Virus record (IMG/VR): IMGVR_UViG_3300044730_001395
Coordinates: 1 to 34,201 of that record
DNA: 34,201 bases
Strand: one strand, 5' to 3'
Source of the DNA: a virus
Positions 11,643-19,423 of the stretch are shown here, in pieces. A program made the translations under genes and the position numbers. Below the pieces are notes generated by a model, which did not search any database, was not told where the DNA came from, and saw only the letters and a program-made list of their open reading frames with translations. Within the stretch, counting starts at the first letter, position 1. Every line of letters starts with the position of its first letter.

Positions 11643-11900
11643 ATGAATGAAAAAAAGTTAGATGTAAGTCTGTCTGTTATGAAATTAGCTAAAATAGTTA
11701 GGGAAACCGCAGGGTTGAACCCATGGCAGATGTACAAGCAGATGGGCAAAAAGAGCGTGCAGGCTTATTTAAGCCTCGAACGCTCCGCAAAGCGCATAAC
11801 ATTAGAGGATTTTTTCGCGCTAGAACGTATCTGGCTTGAAGCGGGGCAGAGTAAATCCGCATTCGAGGAGTTGGCGAGGAAATGTGCACAAAAAAAATAA
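11643..11900 (+). CDS. Small helix-turn-helix regulator, repressor or Cro-like
   Basis: The 85-residue product contains VMKLAKIVRETAGLNPWQMYK and then GKKSVQAYLSLERSAKRITLEDFFALERIW, which fits an XRE-type HTH (the SLE-x-S-x-x-x-I end of the recognition region is characteristic). It should bind the ACTAGT repeats just upstream as a dimer. The open frame extends to 11580, but that codon lies upstream of the predicted transcription start; ATG 11643 has AAGGGAA eight bases before it. It is followed after nine bases by the secreted protein gene. With only one regulator visible here, it could be the CI-type repressor although it is short and lacks a peptidase domain. Confidence 0.65.
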   Translation: MNEKKLDVSLSVMKLAKIVRETAGLNPWQMYKQMGKKSVQAYLSLERSAKRITLEDFFALERIWLEAGQSKSAFEELARKCAQKK

Positions 11901-11909
11901 AGGAGACTT

Positions 11910-12320
11910 ATGCGAAAGATTATTGCCCTGTTAGCTCTTATTCCTACAATCGCCAGCGCTGAATTTATTCCAGTCGGTTGTTATGTAGCCGATTATTACC
12001 GAACCGACCCATGCTGGTATTCAAATAGCGCATTTTACCAATGGACTGCCTACGATAATCAAAACACGGCGGTGCTAATATATGGCAGCCCAGTCGCTGC
12101 GATAATTCAGAATGCAGCTAATGAGCAGACCGCAAAGAACGCCTGCTTGAATAATCTCGATAACGCAATTATTGCCTATCAGTCGGAATCAAAACGAGCA
12201 GATGATAATTATAACTTTGCCATTTATTACCAGACTGAATTTAATAAACAGCTCAGTTACGCTAAGAAGCTAAAGAAAGCCTGCGGCAGTAAGTGCAAGA
12301 AAATAAAGGCACCAAAATAA
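11910..12320 (+). CDS. Secreted cysteine-containing protein co-transcribed with the regulator
   Basis: The 136-residue product starts with a Sec signal MRKIIALLALIPTIASA. The mature protein has five cysteines (VGCYVADYY, DPCWY, NACLNN, KKACGSKCKK), a central helical region with many Asn and Ala, and a lysine-rich C-terminus. AGGAGA lies just before ATG, downstream of the regulator's stop, so both genes form one unit from the rightward switch promoter. A gene expressed with a repressor would be on during lysogeny, so superinfection exclusion or lysogenic conversion is likely. No family is recognised. Confidence 0.6.
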   Translation: MRKIIALLALIPTIASAEFIPVGCYVADYYRTDPCWYSNSAFYQWTAYDNQNTAVLIYGSPVAAIIQNAANEQTAKNACLNNLDNAIIAYQSESKRADDNYNFAIYYQTEFNKQLSYAKKLKKACGSKCKKIKAPK

Positions 12321-12341
12321 AAACGGGGCATAAAGCCCCGT
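12313..12341 (-). terminator. Intrinsic terminator between converging genes
   Basis: ACGGGGC (12323-12329) and GCCCCGT (12335-12341) form a perfect seven-base stem with a five-base loop. On the minus strand it is followed by a TTTTATTTT tract, so it ends the leftward transcript of the gene at 12369-12593. On the plus strand no U-tract follows, although the hairpin may still help end the regulator unit. Confidence 0.75.
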
Positions 12342-12368
12342 CCCTCCCTGCACGAGAAGGTAATTCTG

Positions 12369-12593
12369 TTAAAGCGCCAAAGCTTGGTCGGCCTTCTGGT
12401 CTACAACCTGCGCGGCATCACGTACTAGCACAGCTAATGCGGCGATAGCATCAAGCTCAGCCTGTGTGAATACAGCACCGCCAGCTTGTAGGCCCTGAAT
12501 CTTCACCACAATCGCGTCCATCTTGCTATTCACAAGACCGACCAACATTTGGACAGTTCCAAGCACATCAAGAGTTTCTTGTACAGTTGCCAT
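12369..12593 (-). CDS. Small helical protein, isolated leftward gene
   Basis: The 74-residue product begins MATVQETLDVLGTVQMLVGLVNSKMDAI and continues with a second helical part FTQAELDAIAALAVLVRDAAQVVDQKADQAL, rich in Ala, Val and Leu. It looks like a small coiled-coil protein; no signal peptide or basic region is seen. AAGGA lies about ten bases before ATG 12593. It stands alone, leftward, between the regulator unit and the terminase genes, with its own terminator, which suggests a separately controlled accessory gene or a small virion protein. Confidence 0.5.
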   Translation of the reverse strand: MATVQETLDVLGTVQMLVGLVNSKMDAIVVKIQGLQAGGAVFTQAELDAIAALAVLVRDAAQVVDQKADQALAL

Positions 12594-12905
12594 AGGAATG
12601 AAATCCTTTAATAAAAGCCAATAAATGTAAGGGTTTTAGAGCGAGGGAACGAGCATCAACAATCTTCCATCCTCGAACGGAGCAGCCCCAGCCGTCCATC
12701 CCTAGGGTAGCATATTGTCTAAAATCACTATGCGGCAGATCCGTAACTCTGTGAAACAATTTGTGGTGCTCAAAACCACAAGAACCGAAAAAATAATTTC
12801 TCAAATTGCCTAACCGCCACCATTATAAAATCTATGGCAAAGAAAAAAGGCAAAAAAGGCGGCAAGCGCGGTTGTTAATTCTCAGATCAGAATTGATCAG
12901 GATTT
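12594..12905. other. Regulatory gap ahead of the late operon
   Basis: This stretch holds no convincing large gene. It contains a perfect hairpin TTGTGGT/ACCACAA (12761-12781) without a U-tract, a TTTCTCAAATT element (12797-12807), a good -10-like TATAAA (12824-12829) with no matching -35 box, a possible 14-residue peptide gene at 12834-12878, and an interrupted palindrome AATTCTCAGATCAGAATT (12877-12894) just ahead of the terminase small-subunit gene. It is the natural place for the late promoter, which may need a phage activator. A minus-strand frame (12568-12804) has only a TTG start and no ribosome site. Confidence 0.5.
12834..12878 (+). CDS. Possible 14-residue basic peptide
   Basis: ATG 12834 to TAA 12878 encodes MAKKKGKKGGKRGC, eight Lys or Arg in fourteen residues. 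No ribosome site is clear. Very short basic peptides of this kind sometimes precede phage terminase genes, but this could also be chance in an A-rich stretch. Confidence 0.25.
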   Translation: MAKKKGKKGGKRGC

Positions 12906-13214
12906 ATGGCGCTCTTCCAAAAAGGTAAATCAGGGAATCCGGCAGGACGACCGAAAGAACTCGCAGAGGTCAAAGCCTTCGCGCGGGAATTTGGTCGTGA
13001 AGCTATTGAGACGCTTGCGAGATTAATGCGCGAGGGCGACCCGAGAACGCAAGTTTGCGCGGCTAAGGAATTGCTCGATAGAGGATTCGGGCGGCCTGAA
13101 CAGTCCGTGGATGTTACCGGCGAGGTCATAAAATACGTCGTCAGATTGCCAGCGACTCAAGCGAACACAAGCGAATGGGTGCAGAATCACGCCCCGAAAA
13201 CAATCGAACAATAA
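12906..13214 (+). CDS. Terminase small subunit-like protein (DUF5681 type)
   Basis: The 102-residue product starts MALFQKGKSGNPAGRPKE, the GKSGNP-x-GRPK signature of DUF5681 proteins that precede large terminase genes, followed by helices AFAREFGREAIETLARLM and AAKELLDRGFGRPEQ. The position directly before, and overlapping, the large terminase supports a role in choosing and presenting DNA for packaging. AGGA lies a few bases before ATG 12906. DUF5681 members are short, so the length is normal. Confidence 0.75.
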   Translation: MALFQKGKSGNPAGRPKELAEVKAFAREFGREAIETLARLMREGDPRTQVCAAKELLDRGFGRPEQSVDVTGEVIKYVVRLPATQANTSEWVQNHAPKTIEQ

Positions 13215-14599
13215 TTTGGGAACCGCAGCCAGGGCCACAAACGGCGCTGGTGACTTGTCCAGTCTTTGAGGTTTTCTTCGGGGGAGCCCGAGGCGGCGGC
13301 AAGACAGACGGCATGTTGGGCGATTGGGTCAATCATGCATCTCTATACGGCGAGCACGCTATCGGCCTTATGGTGCGTCGTAAGCGCACCCAGTTAATTG
13401 AGACAATCGAGCGTAGCCAGCAAATCTATCCGAAACTAGGGGCAACTTTTAATGGCCAAGAAAAGATGTGGCGTTTCCCTGACGGCGCCCGCCTGCGTTT
13501 TGCCTATCTCGAGAGGGACCAAGACGCCGATGAATATCAGGGGCACTCTTATACCCGAGTTTATGGCGAGGAGCTGGGCACCTTCCCCTCTCCCGCCCCC
13601 ATAAAGAAACTAATGGCGACCCTCCGCTCTGGCTCTGGCGTTCCTTGCGGATTTCGCGGGACGGGAAACCCAGGAGGGGCTGGCCATCAATGGGTGAAGG
13701 CTCGCTATATAGACCCCTCACCGACCGGGTGGAAGATAATAAAAGAGCGCTTTATTGACCCCGTTTCTAAGAAAGAGGTCGAGCGCGAGCGCGTGTTTAT
13801 TCCGTCGTTCCTCTCCGATAATAAGTATTTAGGTGCCGATTACGTCGCAAACTTACAGATGTCAGGCTCTCCTGAGCTAGTTAGAGCGTGGCTAGAAGGC
13901 GATTGGTCAGCGATTGCTGGCGCGTTCTTCCCTGAGTTTGGGATGAACCACATCGTGAACCCCGTAGAATTGCCCCCTGATTGGGTGCGATTTAGGGCCT
14001 ACGACGACGGCTCGGCCTCCCCTTTTTGCTGCCTCTGGTTTGCCGTTTCAGATGGCCAGCTTCCACAGTTCCCACGCGGCGCTCTTATCGTGTATCGGGA
14101 ATGGTACGGAGCCAGCGAGCCCAATGTCGGGTTAAAACTCCAAAAAGAGGCGATAGCCAAGGGAATACTGGACAGAGAGGCCAAGGGCGAAAAGATAGCC
14201 TATTCAAGGGCGGACCCCGCGATATTCAAGCAAGACGGAGGTCCCTCGGTGGCTGAGGTCTTTGCAAAGCACCGCGTTTATTTCACGCCAGCGGATAACA
14301 CGAGAATTCCGGGACATAGCCAGTTTAGAAGCCGGTTAATTGGCGCAGAAAAGCCAATGATTTATTTTTTTTCTAATTGTCTTAACTGCATAAGGACAAT
14401 TCCGGCCCTTCCGCACGACACGGTGAAACCCGAGGACGTAGATACCGATGCAGAAGACCATGCCTATGACGCTGCCCGCTACGGCGTTATGTCCCGCCCA
14501 TGGGTAAGGCAGGTAGCTCAGAGCAATATCATTAGCGTTAAGACCCCGACCTTTGACGAGGTAATCAAAAGCCAAAAGCGGCGCGTGGGTCGCTATTAA
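13175..14599 (+). CDS. terL: Terminase large subunit
   Basis: The 474-residue product is the packaging ATPase-nuclease. Walker A is G37-A-R-G-G-G-K43-T44; the Walker B region reads TRVYGEEL at about residues 127-134, with Glu-Glu in place of the usual Asp-Glu. The C-terminal nuclease domain starts at YDDGSASPF and includes SRADPAIF and DHAYDAARYG, which give the acidic metal-binding residues. It overlaps the small-subunit gene by 40 bases, probably for coupled translation. Together with the portal it fills the head. The Glu-Glu is a family variant or a local oddity. Confidence 0.92.
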   Translation: MGAESRPENNRTIIWEPQPGPQTALVTCPVFEVFFGGARGGGKTDGMLGDWVNHASLYGEHAIGLMVRRKRTQLIETIERSQQIYPKLGATFNGQEKMWRFPDGARLRFAYLERDQDADEYQGHSYTRVYGEELGTFPSPAPIKKLMATLRSGSGVPCGFRGTGNPGGAGHQWVKARYIDPSPTGWKIIKERFIDPVSKKEVERERVFIPSFLSDNKYLGADYVANLQMSGSPELVRAWLEGDWSAIAGAFFPEFGMNHIVNPVELPPDWVRFRAYDDGSASPFCCLWFAVSDGQLPQFPRGALIVYREWYGASEPNVGLKLQKEAIAKGILDREAKGEKIAYSRADPAIFKQDGGPSVAEVFAKHRVYFTPADNTRIPGHSQFRSRLIGAEKPMIYFFSNCLNCIRTIPALPHDTVKPEDVDTDAEDHAYDAARYGVMSRPWVRQVAQSNIISVKTPTFDEVIKSQKRRVGRY

Positions 14600-14620
14600 T
14601 TATTTTTTTCTCAGATTCTA
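14600..14620 (+). promoter_or_regulatory. T-rich tract with TTTCTCAGATT element after terL
   Basis: A run of seven T lies directly after the terL stop, followed by TTTCTCAGATT at 14607-14617, one of four copies of TTCTCARAT found in late-region gaps. No hairpin precedes the T-run, so it is not a terminator by itself. The function is unknown. Confidence 0.3.
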
Positions 14621-14663
14621 AAATATCCCACACACTGGGCTCGGTTCATTTTACATGCATCCT

Positions 14664-14695
14664 GCCCCCTGTGCTTGTTTAGGCGGGGGGTTTTT
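14664..14695 (+). terminator. Likely terminator between terL and the portal gene
   Basis: CCCCCT (14665-14670) pairs with AGG-C-GGG (14681-14687) as a six-pair stem with one bulge and a ten-base loop, and TTTTT follows at 14691-14695. The G-run (14685-14690) is also the only SD-like sequence ahead of the portal ATG, though 17 bases away. It may reduce read-through from terL into the portal and head genes. Confidence 0.5.
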
Positions 14696-14707
14696 CCCTA
14701 ATCCCCT

Positions 14708-16933
14708 ATGCAGCTAACCGAGAAACAGACCCCCGAGGAGCGCGAGACAGCCGAAGAGGCTGAAGCCGTTGCGCAGTGGCTTACTGAAATTCAGCTCGCG
14801 GAAAAGGATAAATATTATTCTGACTGGGTGAAGCGCTGCGAAAAGATAGAGCGGCGCTATAGGGATGAGCGGGCATTTGATTTGCTTGAATCAGAGAACC
14901 GCCAGAAGCGTTTCAATATCCTCTGGTCGAATGTTCAAACCCTTCAGCCAGCTATCTATTCGCGCCTTCCTAAGCCCGAAGTACAGCGCCGATTCAAAGA
15001 TTCTGACCCTCTCGCACGTTCAAGCGCTCAGATGCTAGAGCGGGCTATAGAATTTAACATGCAGAGCTTTGACCTTGACTCTGTGCTCGTGCACTGCCGC
15101 GACGATTATTTACTCTATGGGCGTGCTCAAGCCTGGCTTCGTTATGTGCCCGAATTCGGCGCTATGACCGATGAAATGGGGCAGCCTGTCATGGGCGAAG
15201 ATGGAAAGCCAGCAGAGCGCATAGTAAGCGAGCAGGTAGTGGTGGATTTCCTCGACCACAAAGATTTCTTACATAACCCTGCCCGCACCGAGGAGGATGT
15301 TAGGTGGAAAGCGCGGCGTGTCCACATGAACCGCTCGGAGCTTGAGACTAGGTTCGGGAAAGACAAGGCCAAAGAAATTACGCTTGATTACGTGCCCGAG
15401 CACCTTGAAAAGCGGGATGTGACCAACGACGCAGCACAGGAGCAGTACAAGAAAGCCTGCGTGTGGGAAATCTGGAACAAGCCCACAATGATGGTCTATT
15501 GGGTAGCAAAAGGCTATTCGCTTTTCCTTGATAAACAAGAGGACCCGCTTGGCCTCCGTGGTTTCTTCCCATGTCCTAAGCCTTTGCTCGGCATAACAAC
15601 CACCAAGACCATGATACCAGTGCCTGAGTTCGCGCTGTATCAGGACCAGGCCGATGAGCTTGACGAGGTTACAAGCAGAATCTCCTTACTCACGAGGGCG
15701 CTGCGTGTGGCTGGTGTTTACAACGCTAGTCGGTCCGAACTTGCTCGCCTCCTCTCCGAGGGCGTGGAAAATGAGCTGATACCCGTGGAAGATTGGCCAA
15801 CCTTCGCGCAGGGGAATGGACTAAAGGGCGCTATGGATTTCCTGCCGATTCAGGATATCATAACAACCCTCATGCAGCTCTACGATGCCCGCGAGCGCAT
15901 CAAGAATGAAATCTATGAGCTGACAGGAATCGCCGACATCATTAGGGGCCAAACATCAGCCAGCGAGACAGCTACAGCCCAGCAGATTAAAGGGCAGTTT
16001 GCTACTCTGAGACTTGCCGACCGGCAGCGAGCTATTCAAAAGTTTGCCCGCGATATTGTTGAGCTAATGGGCGAGCTAATAGCCGAGAAGTTCCAAGCCG
16101 AGACTCTGGCGGCAATGTCTGGCTTACAAAACCTTGACCAAGCCACTCAAGCCAACTTCGAGGCAGCGCGGGCACTGTTAGCCGATGACGTGCTTAGAAA
16201 CTACCGAATCGACATAGAGACAGATTCGACCATTGCGATCGACGAGAATCAGGACAAGCAAAGCCGCATTGAATTCATGCAGGCGGTAACTCCTTTCATT
16301 GACAAGTCGATGCAGGTAATTCAAAGCACCCCAGCGTTTGCGCCTCTAATGACTGAACTCCTCATGTTTACCGTACGCGGCTTTAAGGCAGGGCGCGGGC
16401 TAGAGGCAACCTTAGAGCAAGCCATGGTGCAGGCGCAGCAAATGGCGCAGCAAGCCCAGCAGCAGCCTCAGCAGCCCGACCCGCAGATGCTAAAGCTTCA
16501 AGCCGATATGCAAATGAAACAGGCCCAGCTCCAGTTTGAGCAAGAAAAGGCAGCAGCGAAGATGCAGCTAGAGCAGCAAAAAGCGCAAATAGATTTGCAG
16601 CTCGCTCAGGCCACTCAGGCACTCGACTTACAAAAAGCGCAGTTTAACGCAGCTATTGAGCAAGAACGACTACGCGGCACTATGGAGTTACAAGCTGAAA
16701 AGGTTCGCGCTGATATGGCGCTCAAGGCTATGCAGGCTCCAATGCAAGAGCAGCTAGCCACCATGCGCGACGTGGAAGAGCCTAGAGTTACAACATCACA
16801 GCCCATAATTGTGAACGTCGATGCACGCCAGCCAGTTAGAAAACTTGCGAATATCGTGCGCGACCAGAACGGCCAAATGCAGGACATCATAATCACTGAA
16901 GCGCCTAACGAGGAGCAGCTGCCCGCTGTGTAA
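14708..16933 (+). CDS. Portal protein, P22-type
   Basis: At 741 residues this matches the size of P22-like portals. Recognisable parts are RRYRDERAFDLLESENRQKRFNILWSN near the N-terminus, the DHKDFLHNPARTEEDVRW region, and YELTGIADIIRGQTSASETATAQQIKGQ with the following helices, each split over the standard order. The C-terminal 150 residues are Gln- and Ala-rich helix, as in the long barrel of P22-type portals. Twelve copies should form the vertex through which terminase pumps DNA. ATG 14708 has no strong ribosome site and follows a probable terminator. Confidence 0.85.
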   Translation: MQLTEKQTPEERETAEEAEAVAQWLTEIQLAEKDKYYSDWVKRCEKIERRYRDERAFDLLESENRQKRFNILWSNVQTLQPAIYSRLPKPEVQRRFKDSDPLARSSAQMLERAIEFNMQSFDLDSVLVHCRDDYLLYGRAQAWLRYVPEFGAMTDEMGQPVMGEDGKPAERIVSEQVVVDFLDHKDFLHNPARTEEDVRWKARRVHMNRSELETRFGKDKAKEITLDYVPEHLEKRDVTNDAAQEQYKKACVWEIWNKPTMMVYWVAKGYSLFLDKQEDPLGLRGFFPCPKPLLGITTTKTMIPVPEFALYQDQADELDEVTSRISLLTRALRVAGVYNASRSELARLLSEGVENELIPVEDWPTFAQGNGLKGAMDFLPIQDIITTLMQLYDARERIKNEIYELTGIADIIRGQTSASETATAQQIKGQFATLRLADRQRAIQKFARDIVELMGELIAEKFQAETLAAMSGLQNLDQATQANFEAARALLADDVLRNYRIDIETDSTIAIDENQDKQSRIEFMQAVTPFIDKSMQVIQSTPAFAPLMTELLMFTVRGFKAGRGLEATLEQAMVQAQQMAQQAQQQPQQPDPQMLKLQADMQMKQAQLQFEQEKAAAKMQLEQQKAQIDLQLAQATQALDLQKAQFNAAIEQERLRGTMELQAEKVRADMALKAMQAPMQEQLATMRDVEEPRVTTSQPIIVNVDARQPVRKLANIVRDQNGQMQDIIITEAPNEEQLPAV

Positions 16934-16936
16934 AGT

Positions 16937-17563
16937 GTGACTACTCAACTAATAGACGCCGGTAAAAATCCCACAGTTCCCGTTAGCGTCACTAACGTGT
17001 CGGGCGAGATAGTTCAGAACATTATTCTCACAGACGGCACCGATTTAGTTCCGGTTGGCACGGCGGGGAAGCCAATTCAAACAACAGGGGCAGTTTCGGG
17101 AACGGTTACAGCAAACCAAGGCACGCCACTAGGCGCTGGCACTGGCTGGCGCATGACCGAATACGGCACAGTAGGTCTACCGAATGTTTATTTTAATTTG
17201 TTCGGCGTGTGGGAAATCCCCGTAAGTATTATTGGAGATCCCAACACTGGCAGCCCTTGGGCTTTTATTTCAAATCGTGGGCTCATCCAGTTTAAGTCGA
17301 CGGCAGTTGCGCGGCTAGTGATTACTGCAAGCATAACGAGCGTAACTCTTTTACCCGCTCAAACTCTGCGCTCAGGCGCTTCAATATTTAATAACTCCAC
17401 AGCGATTTTGTATATTAAATATGGCGCTACTGCTTCGCTGTCATCGTGGGATGATAAGCTATTCCCGAATCAAAAATTAGAAGTGCCATTTGGGATTGAT
17501 ACAATAATCGATGGTATCTGGGATGCGGCAGTAGGGGACGCTCATGTTATGGAGTGTTACTGA
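16937..17563 (+). CDS. Beta-rich virion protein of unknown role
   Basis: The 208-residue product starts at GTG 16937, three bases after the portal stop. It is rich in Val, Thr and Gly. The C-terminal half has SGASIFNNSTAILYIKYGATASLSSW broken into strands, PNQKLEVPFG and IDGIWDAAVGDAHVMECY, a pattern I know from phage structural proteins (decoration or fibre-like). The N-terminal VPVSVTNVSGEIVQ looks like a short beta domain. No transmembrane or signal sequence. A capsid decoration or head-fibre function is plausible. Confidence 0.5.
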   Translation: MTTQLIDAGKNPTVPVSVTNVSGEIVQNIILTDGTDLVPVGTAGKPIQTTGAVSGTVTANQGTPLGAGTGWRMTEYGTVGLPNVYFNLFGVWEIPVSIIGDPNTGSPWAFISNRGLIQFKSTAVARLVITASITSVTLLPAQTLRSGASIFNNSTAILYIKYGATASLSSWDDKLFPNQKLEVPFGIDTIIDGIWDAAVGDAHVMECY

Positions 17564-18576
17564 TGCCAACCTATAACTATTCATTAGATACTGTTTTGAA
17601 TGTTGGCAACACCTCTACGATCTCTATTCGTATTCCTACGGCAGCGTTGACTGCTTACCATGTTGGCTTTGGTGGCTCTACTGAAACTACTACTAGCGTC
17701 ATAAATATGTCGGAGACTTCGAGCATCACGACTGGCGGAATAACGTCCACAATTGAACATACTGGATCGGCGCTGAACATGCGTGCCATGAATTTTGCCG
17801 CAGTGCATAACGGCTCTGCTACAGCGCAAAATCCAACTGGCGGGAATTTCTCGGCTCAATTGGCTGTGAAAAATGCAGGAACCGCACAAGTTACTGGTCT
17901 TAACGGGAGCGCTTCGCTAAACGGAACAGTTACGCACGCATCTAATACCACTAACCTTCAAAATAGCTTTGAATGCACTGATGGTGGAGCGACTATAACC
18001 GGCGGTATTATTAACGCTCGTTCAGTTTGGGCAAAAGAGCCAGCAGCATATACGGGAGCTGCAACTATTCGGCGCTGGGCTATTCTTTGCTCAGGGGACT
18101 TTCAGATTAACACTAATAAAAAACTTATTATTGGTGGCGGCGACGCTAGTGTTGGGGACGATTATTTTAACGGCACTGGCTCTCTAATTGAAACATTTAT
18201 CAATGGCCTTAAAGTTTGCGACTTTTCTTTAACCGCTTTCAATTTAGCCGATGGATATAATATTGCCGTTGGTTCAACAACCGGAACAAAGATAGCGTTA
18301 AATACAACAGATAAATTAGGTTTCTTTGGCGCAACTCCAGTAGTTAGACCAGCGGCTTACACACAGACATTTGCAACAGCAAGCAGGACCGTGCCAAATC
18401 CTACAGCCACAGTGCCGGGAGCAACAAACACTCTAGGAGGCTGGGGGTTTGCATCAAGCGCAGAAATGACAACTTTTGTGAATGAGATTAAGAATCTCAT
18501 TACTGACGATGAAAATTTAAGGAAGACTATTAACGCATTAATTGATGACCATCAATCATTAGGATTCGCAGGGTAA
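17563..18576 (+). CDS. Fibre-like virion protein
   Basis: The 337-residue product is Thr-, Gly- and Ala-rich and beta-like for most of its length, ending with LGFFGATPVVRPAAY and a helical tail (EIKNLITDDENLRKTINALIDDHQSLGF) of the kind that trimerises phage fibres. The GFFG-x-TPV-x-(Q/R)P motif is common near fibre C-termini. ATG 17563 overlaps the previous stop (TGATG). Its location between portal and scaffold genes, away from the tail fibre at 31901, suggests a head- or neck-attached fibre. Confidence 0.55.
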   Translation: MPTYNYSLDTVLNVGNTSTISIRIPTAALTAYHVGFGGSTETTTSVINMSETSSITTGGITSTIEHTGSALNMRAMNFAAVHNGSATAQNPTGGNFSAQLAVKNAGTAQVTGLNGSASLNGTVTHASNTTNLQNSFECTDGGATITGGIINARSVWAKEPAAYTGAATIRRWAILCSGDFQINTNKKLIIGGGDASVGDDYFNGTGSLIETFINGLKVCDFSLTAFNLADGYNIAVGSTTGTKIALNTTDKLGFFGATPVVRPAAYTQTFATASRTVPNPTATVPGATNTLGGWGFASSAEMTTFVNEIKNLITDDENLRKTINALIDDHQSLGFAG

Positions 18577-18579
18577 AAT

Positions 18580-18861
18580 ATGGCACTAGAGGAAGATCAA
18601 GCATTTTTGGAAAAGATAGCAGAGTGCACCCGAGAGTTGTCATTCTGGTACAACAAAAAGTATGAGCAGGTTTCGTATAAGGGTTTGCTGATACTAGAGG
18701 CGACAGCCGAGCAAAAGGGCGCTTGCGACTCTGTGATTGACACAATCCATCAAAAGCTTTTGGCTTTGGTTGAGTCTAAGATTCAGCAGTCCGTTCCGGG
18801 GCCTCTTAAGTCACAAACTGACATATTAAATCAGGGCGTAATTGTTGCGGGTGAAAAATGA
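18580..18861 (+). CDS. Small helical head-region protein
   Basis: The 93-residue product begins MALEEDQAFLEKIAECTRELSFWYNKKYEQVSYKG shape-wise as two helices and ends with QTDILNQGVIVAGEK. No known domain is recognised. It begins three bases after the previous stop and its own stop overlaps the next start as ATGA, so it is part of the late operon. Small helical proteins at this position may be assembly factors. Confidence 0.55.
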   Translation: MALEEDQAFLEKIAECTRELSFWYNKKYEQVSYKGLLILEATAEQKGACDSVIDTIHQKLLALVESKIQQSVPGPLKSQTDILNQGVIVAGEK

Positions 18862-19043
18862 GCTACAAACTAAACCTACTACCAAACCAAGAACAGCTAA
18901 AAATGCTACTTCTTAAAAAGCTCGAGCTTGAGGAGAACATAGCAAAAATAGACGCGGTTCTTGCCCTTGCGGCTTCCGAAAACGTGCAGCTTGCCTACGG
19001 GAAATTAGCGGAAGAGGGCAAAATCGTGGCAAAAAACACATAA
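18858..19043 (+). CDS. 61-residue coiled-coil protein
   Basis: The product contains LKMLLLKKLELEENIAKIDAVLALAA, a strong leucine-rich coiled coil, then LAYGKLAEEGKIVAKNT. It overlaps the preceding gene as ATGA. It is likely to pair with another small late protein. No family is recognised. Confidence 0.5.
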   Translation: MSYKLNLLPNQEQLKMLLLKKLELEENIAKIDAVLALAASENVQLAYGKLAEEGKIVAKNT

Positions 19044-19049
19044 TGCTAG

Positions 19050-19415
19050 ATGTTATTACTTATCTGGCCTCGTTATAGCGACGATGCAGCCGACGGCATA
19101 GACTACTCGGAATATGCCGCACGGCCGAGGCCAGCCGAGCCCCATAAAAGGCGCAAAGAGCCCGAGGCATTAAGGCCACGCCTAGACGACGTCGACCCCC
19201 TCCCCTCTTTCGACGAATCGGAGTTCAAGCAGGCCCAGGCGGAGCTGTCCGACTTCTATCAGAGTTTACAGGTAATTATTCAAGGGCTCGACGATTACGA
19301 GTCTCAGCGGGCCTTTTTATTACAATTAGAGGAAATATCCCGCATCCTTTTTGAAAAAGAGGCGGCACGGCGTAGGGAAGAAGAGGAAATTCTGGCCTTT
19401 TTGCTCTGCCAATAA
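19050..19415 (+). CDS. Charged late protein with Pro/Arg-rich middle
   Basis: The 121-residue product has a disordered N-terminal half with DDAADGIDYSEYAARPRP and HKRRKEPEALRPRL and a helical C-terminal half ending ARRREEEEILAFLLCQ. A second ATG at 19043 reads out of frame and stops after eleven codons. No ribosome site is obvious. It lies between the small coiled-coil gene and a 44-base gap. No function is recognised. Confidence 0.45.
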   Translation: MLLLIWPRYSDDAADGIDYSEYAARPRPAEPHKRRKEPEALRPRLDDVDPLPSFDESEFKQAQAELSDFYQSLQVIIQGLDDYESQRAFLLQLEEISRILFEKEAARRREEEEILAFLLCQ

Positions 19416-19423
19416 AAATTCTT

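Noticed and set aside
12761-12781. TTGTGGT/ACCACAA hairpin as a terminator
   Set aside because: The stem is perfect, but no U-tract follows on either strand. It is kept only as a possible regulatory structure.
12568-12804. 78-codon minus-strand frame ahead of the late operon
   Set aside because: It begins with TTG, has no clear ribosome site, overlaps the start of the gene at 12593, and its composition does not look like a stable protein.
16383-16896. Long minus-strand frames under the portal C-terminus
   Set aside because: They are shadows of the Gln/Ala-rich repeat coding region, with unusual composition and no ribosome sites.
19043-19078. ATG at 19043 as the start of the next gene
   Set aside because: This frame stops after eleven codons; ATG 19050 opens the long frame.
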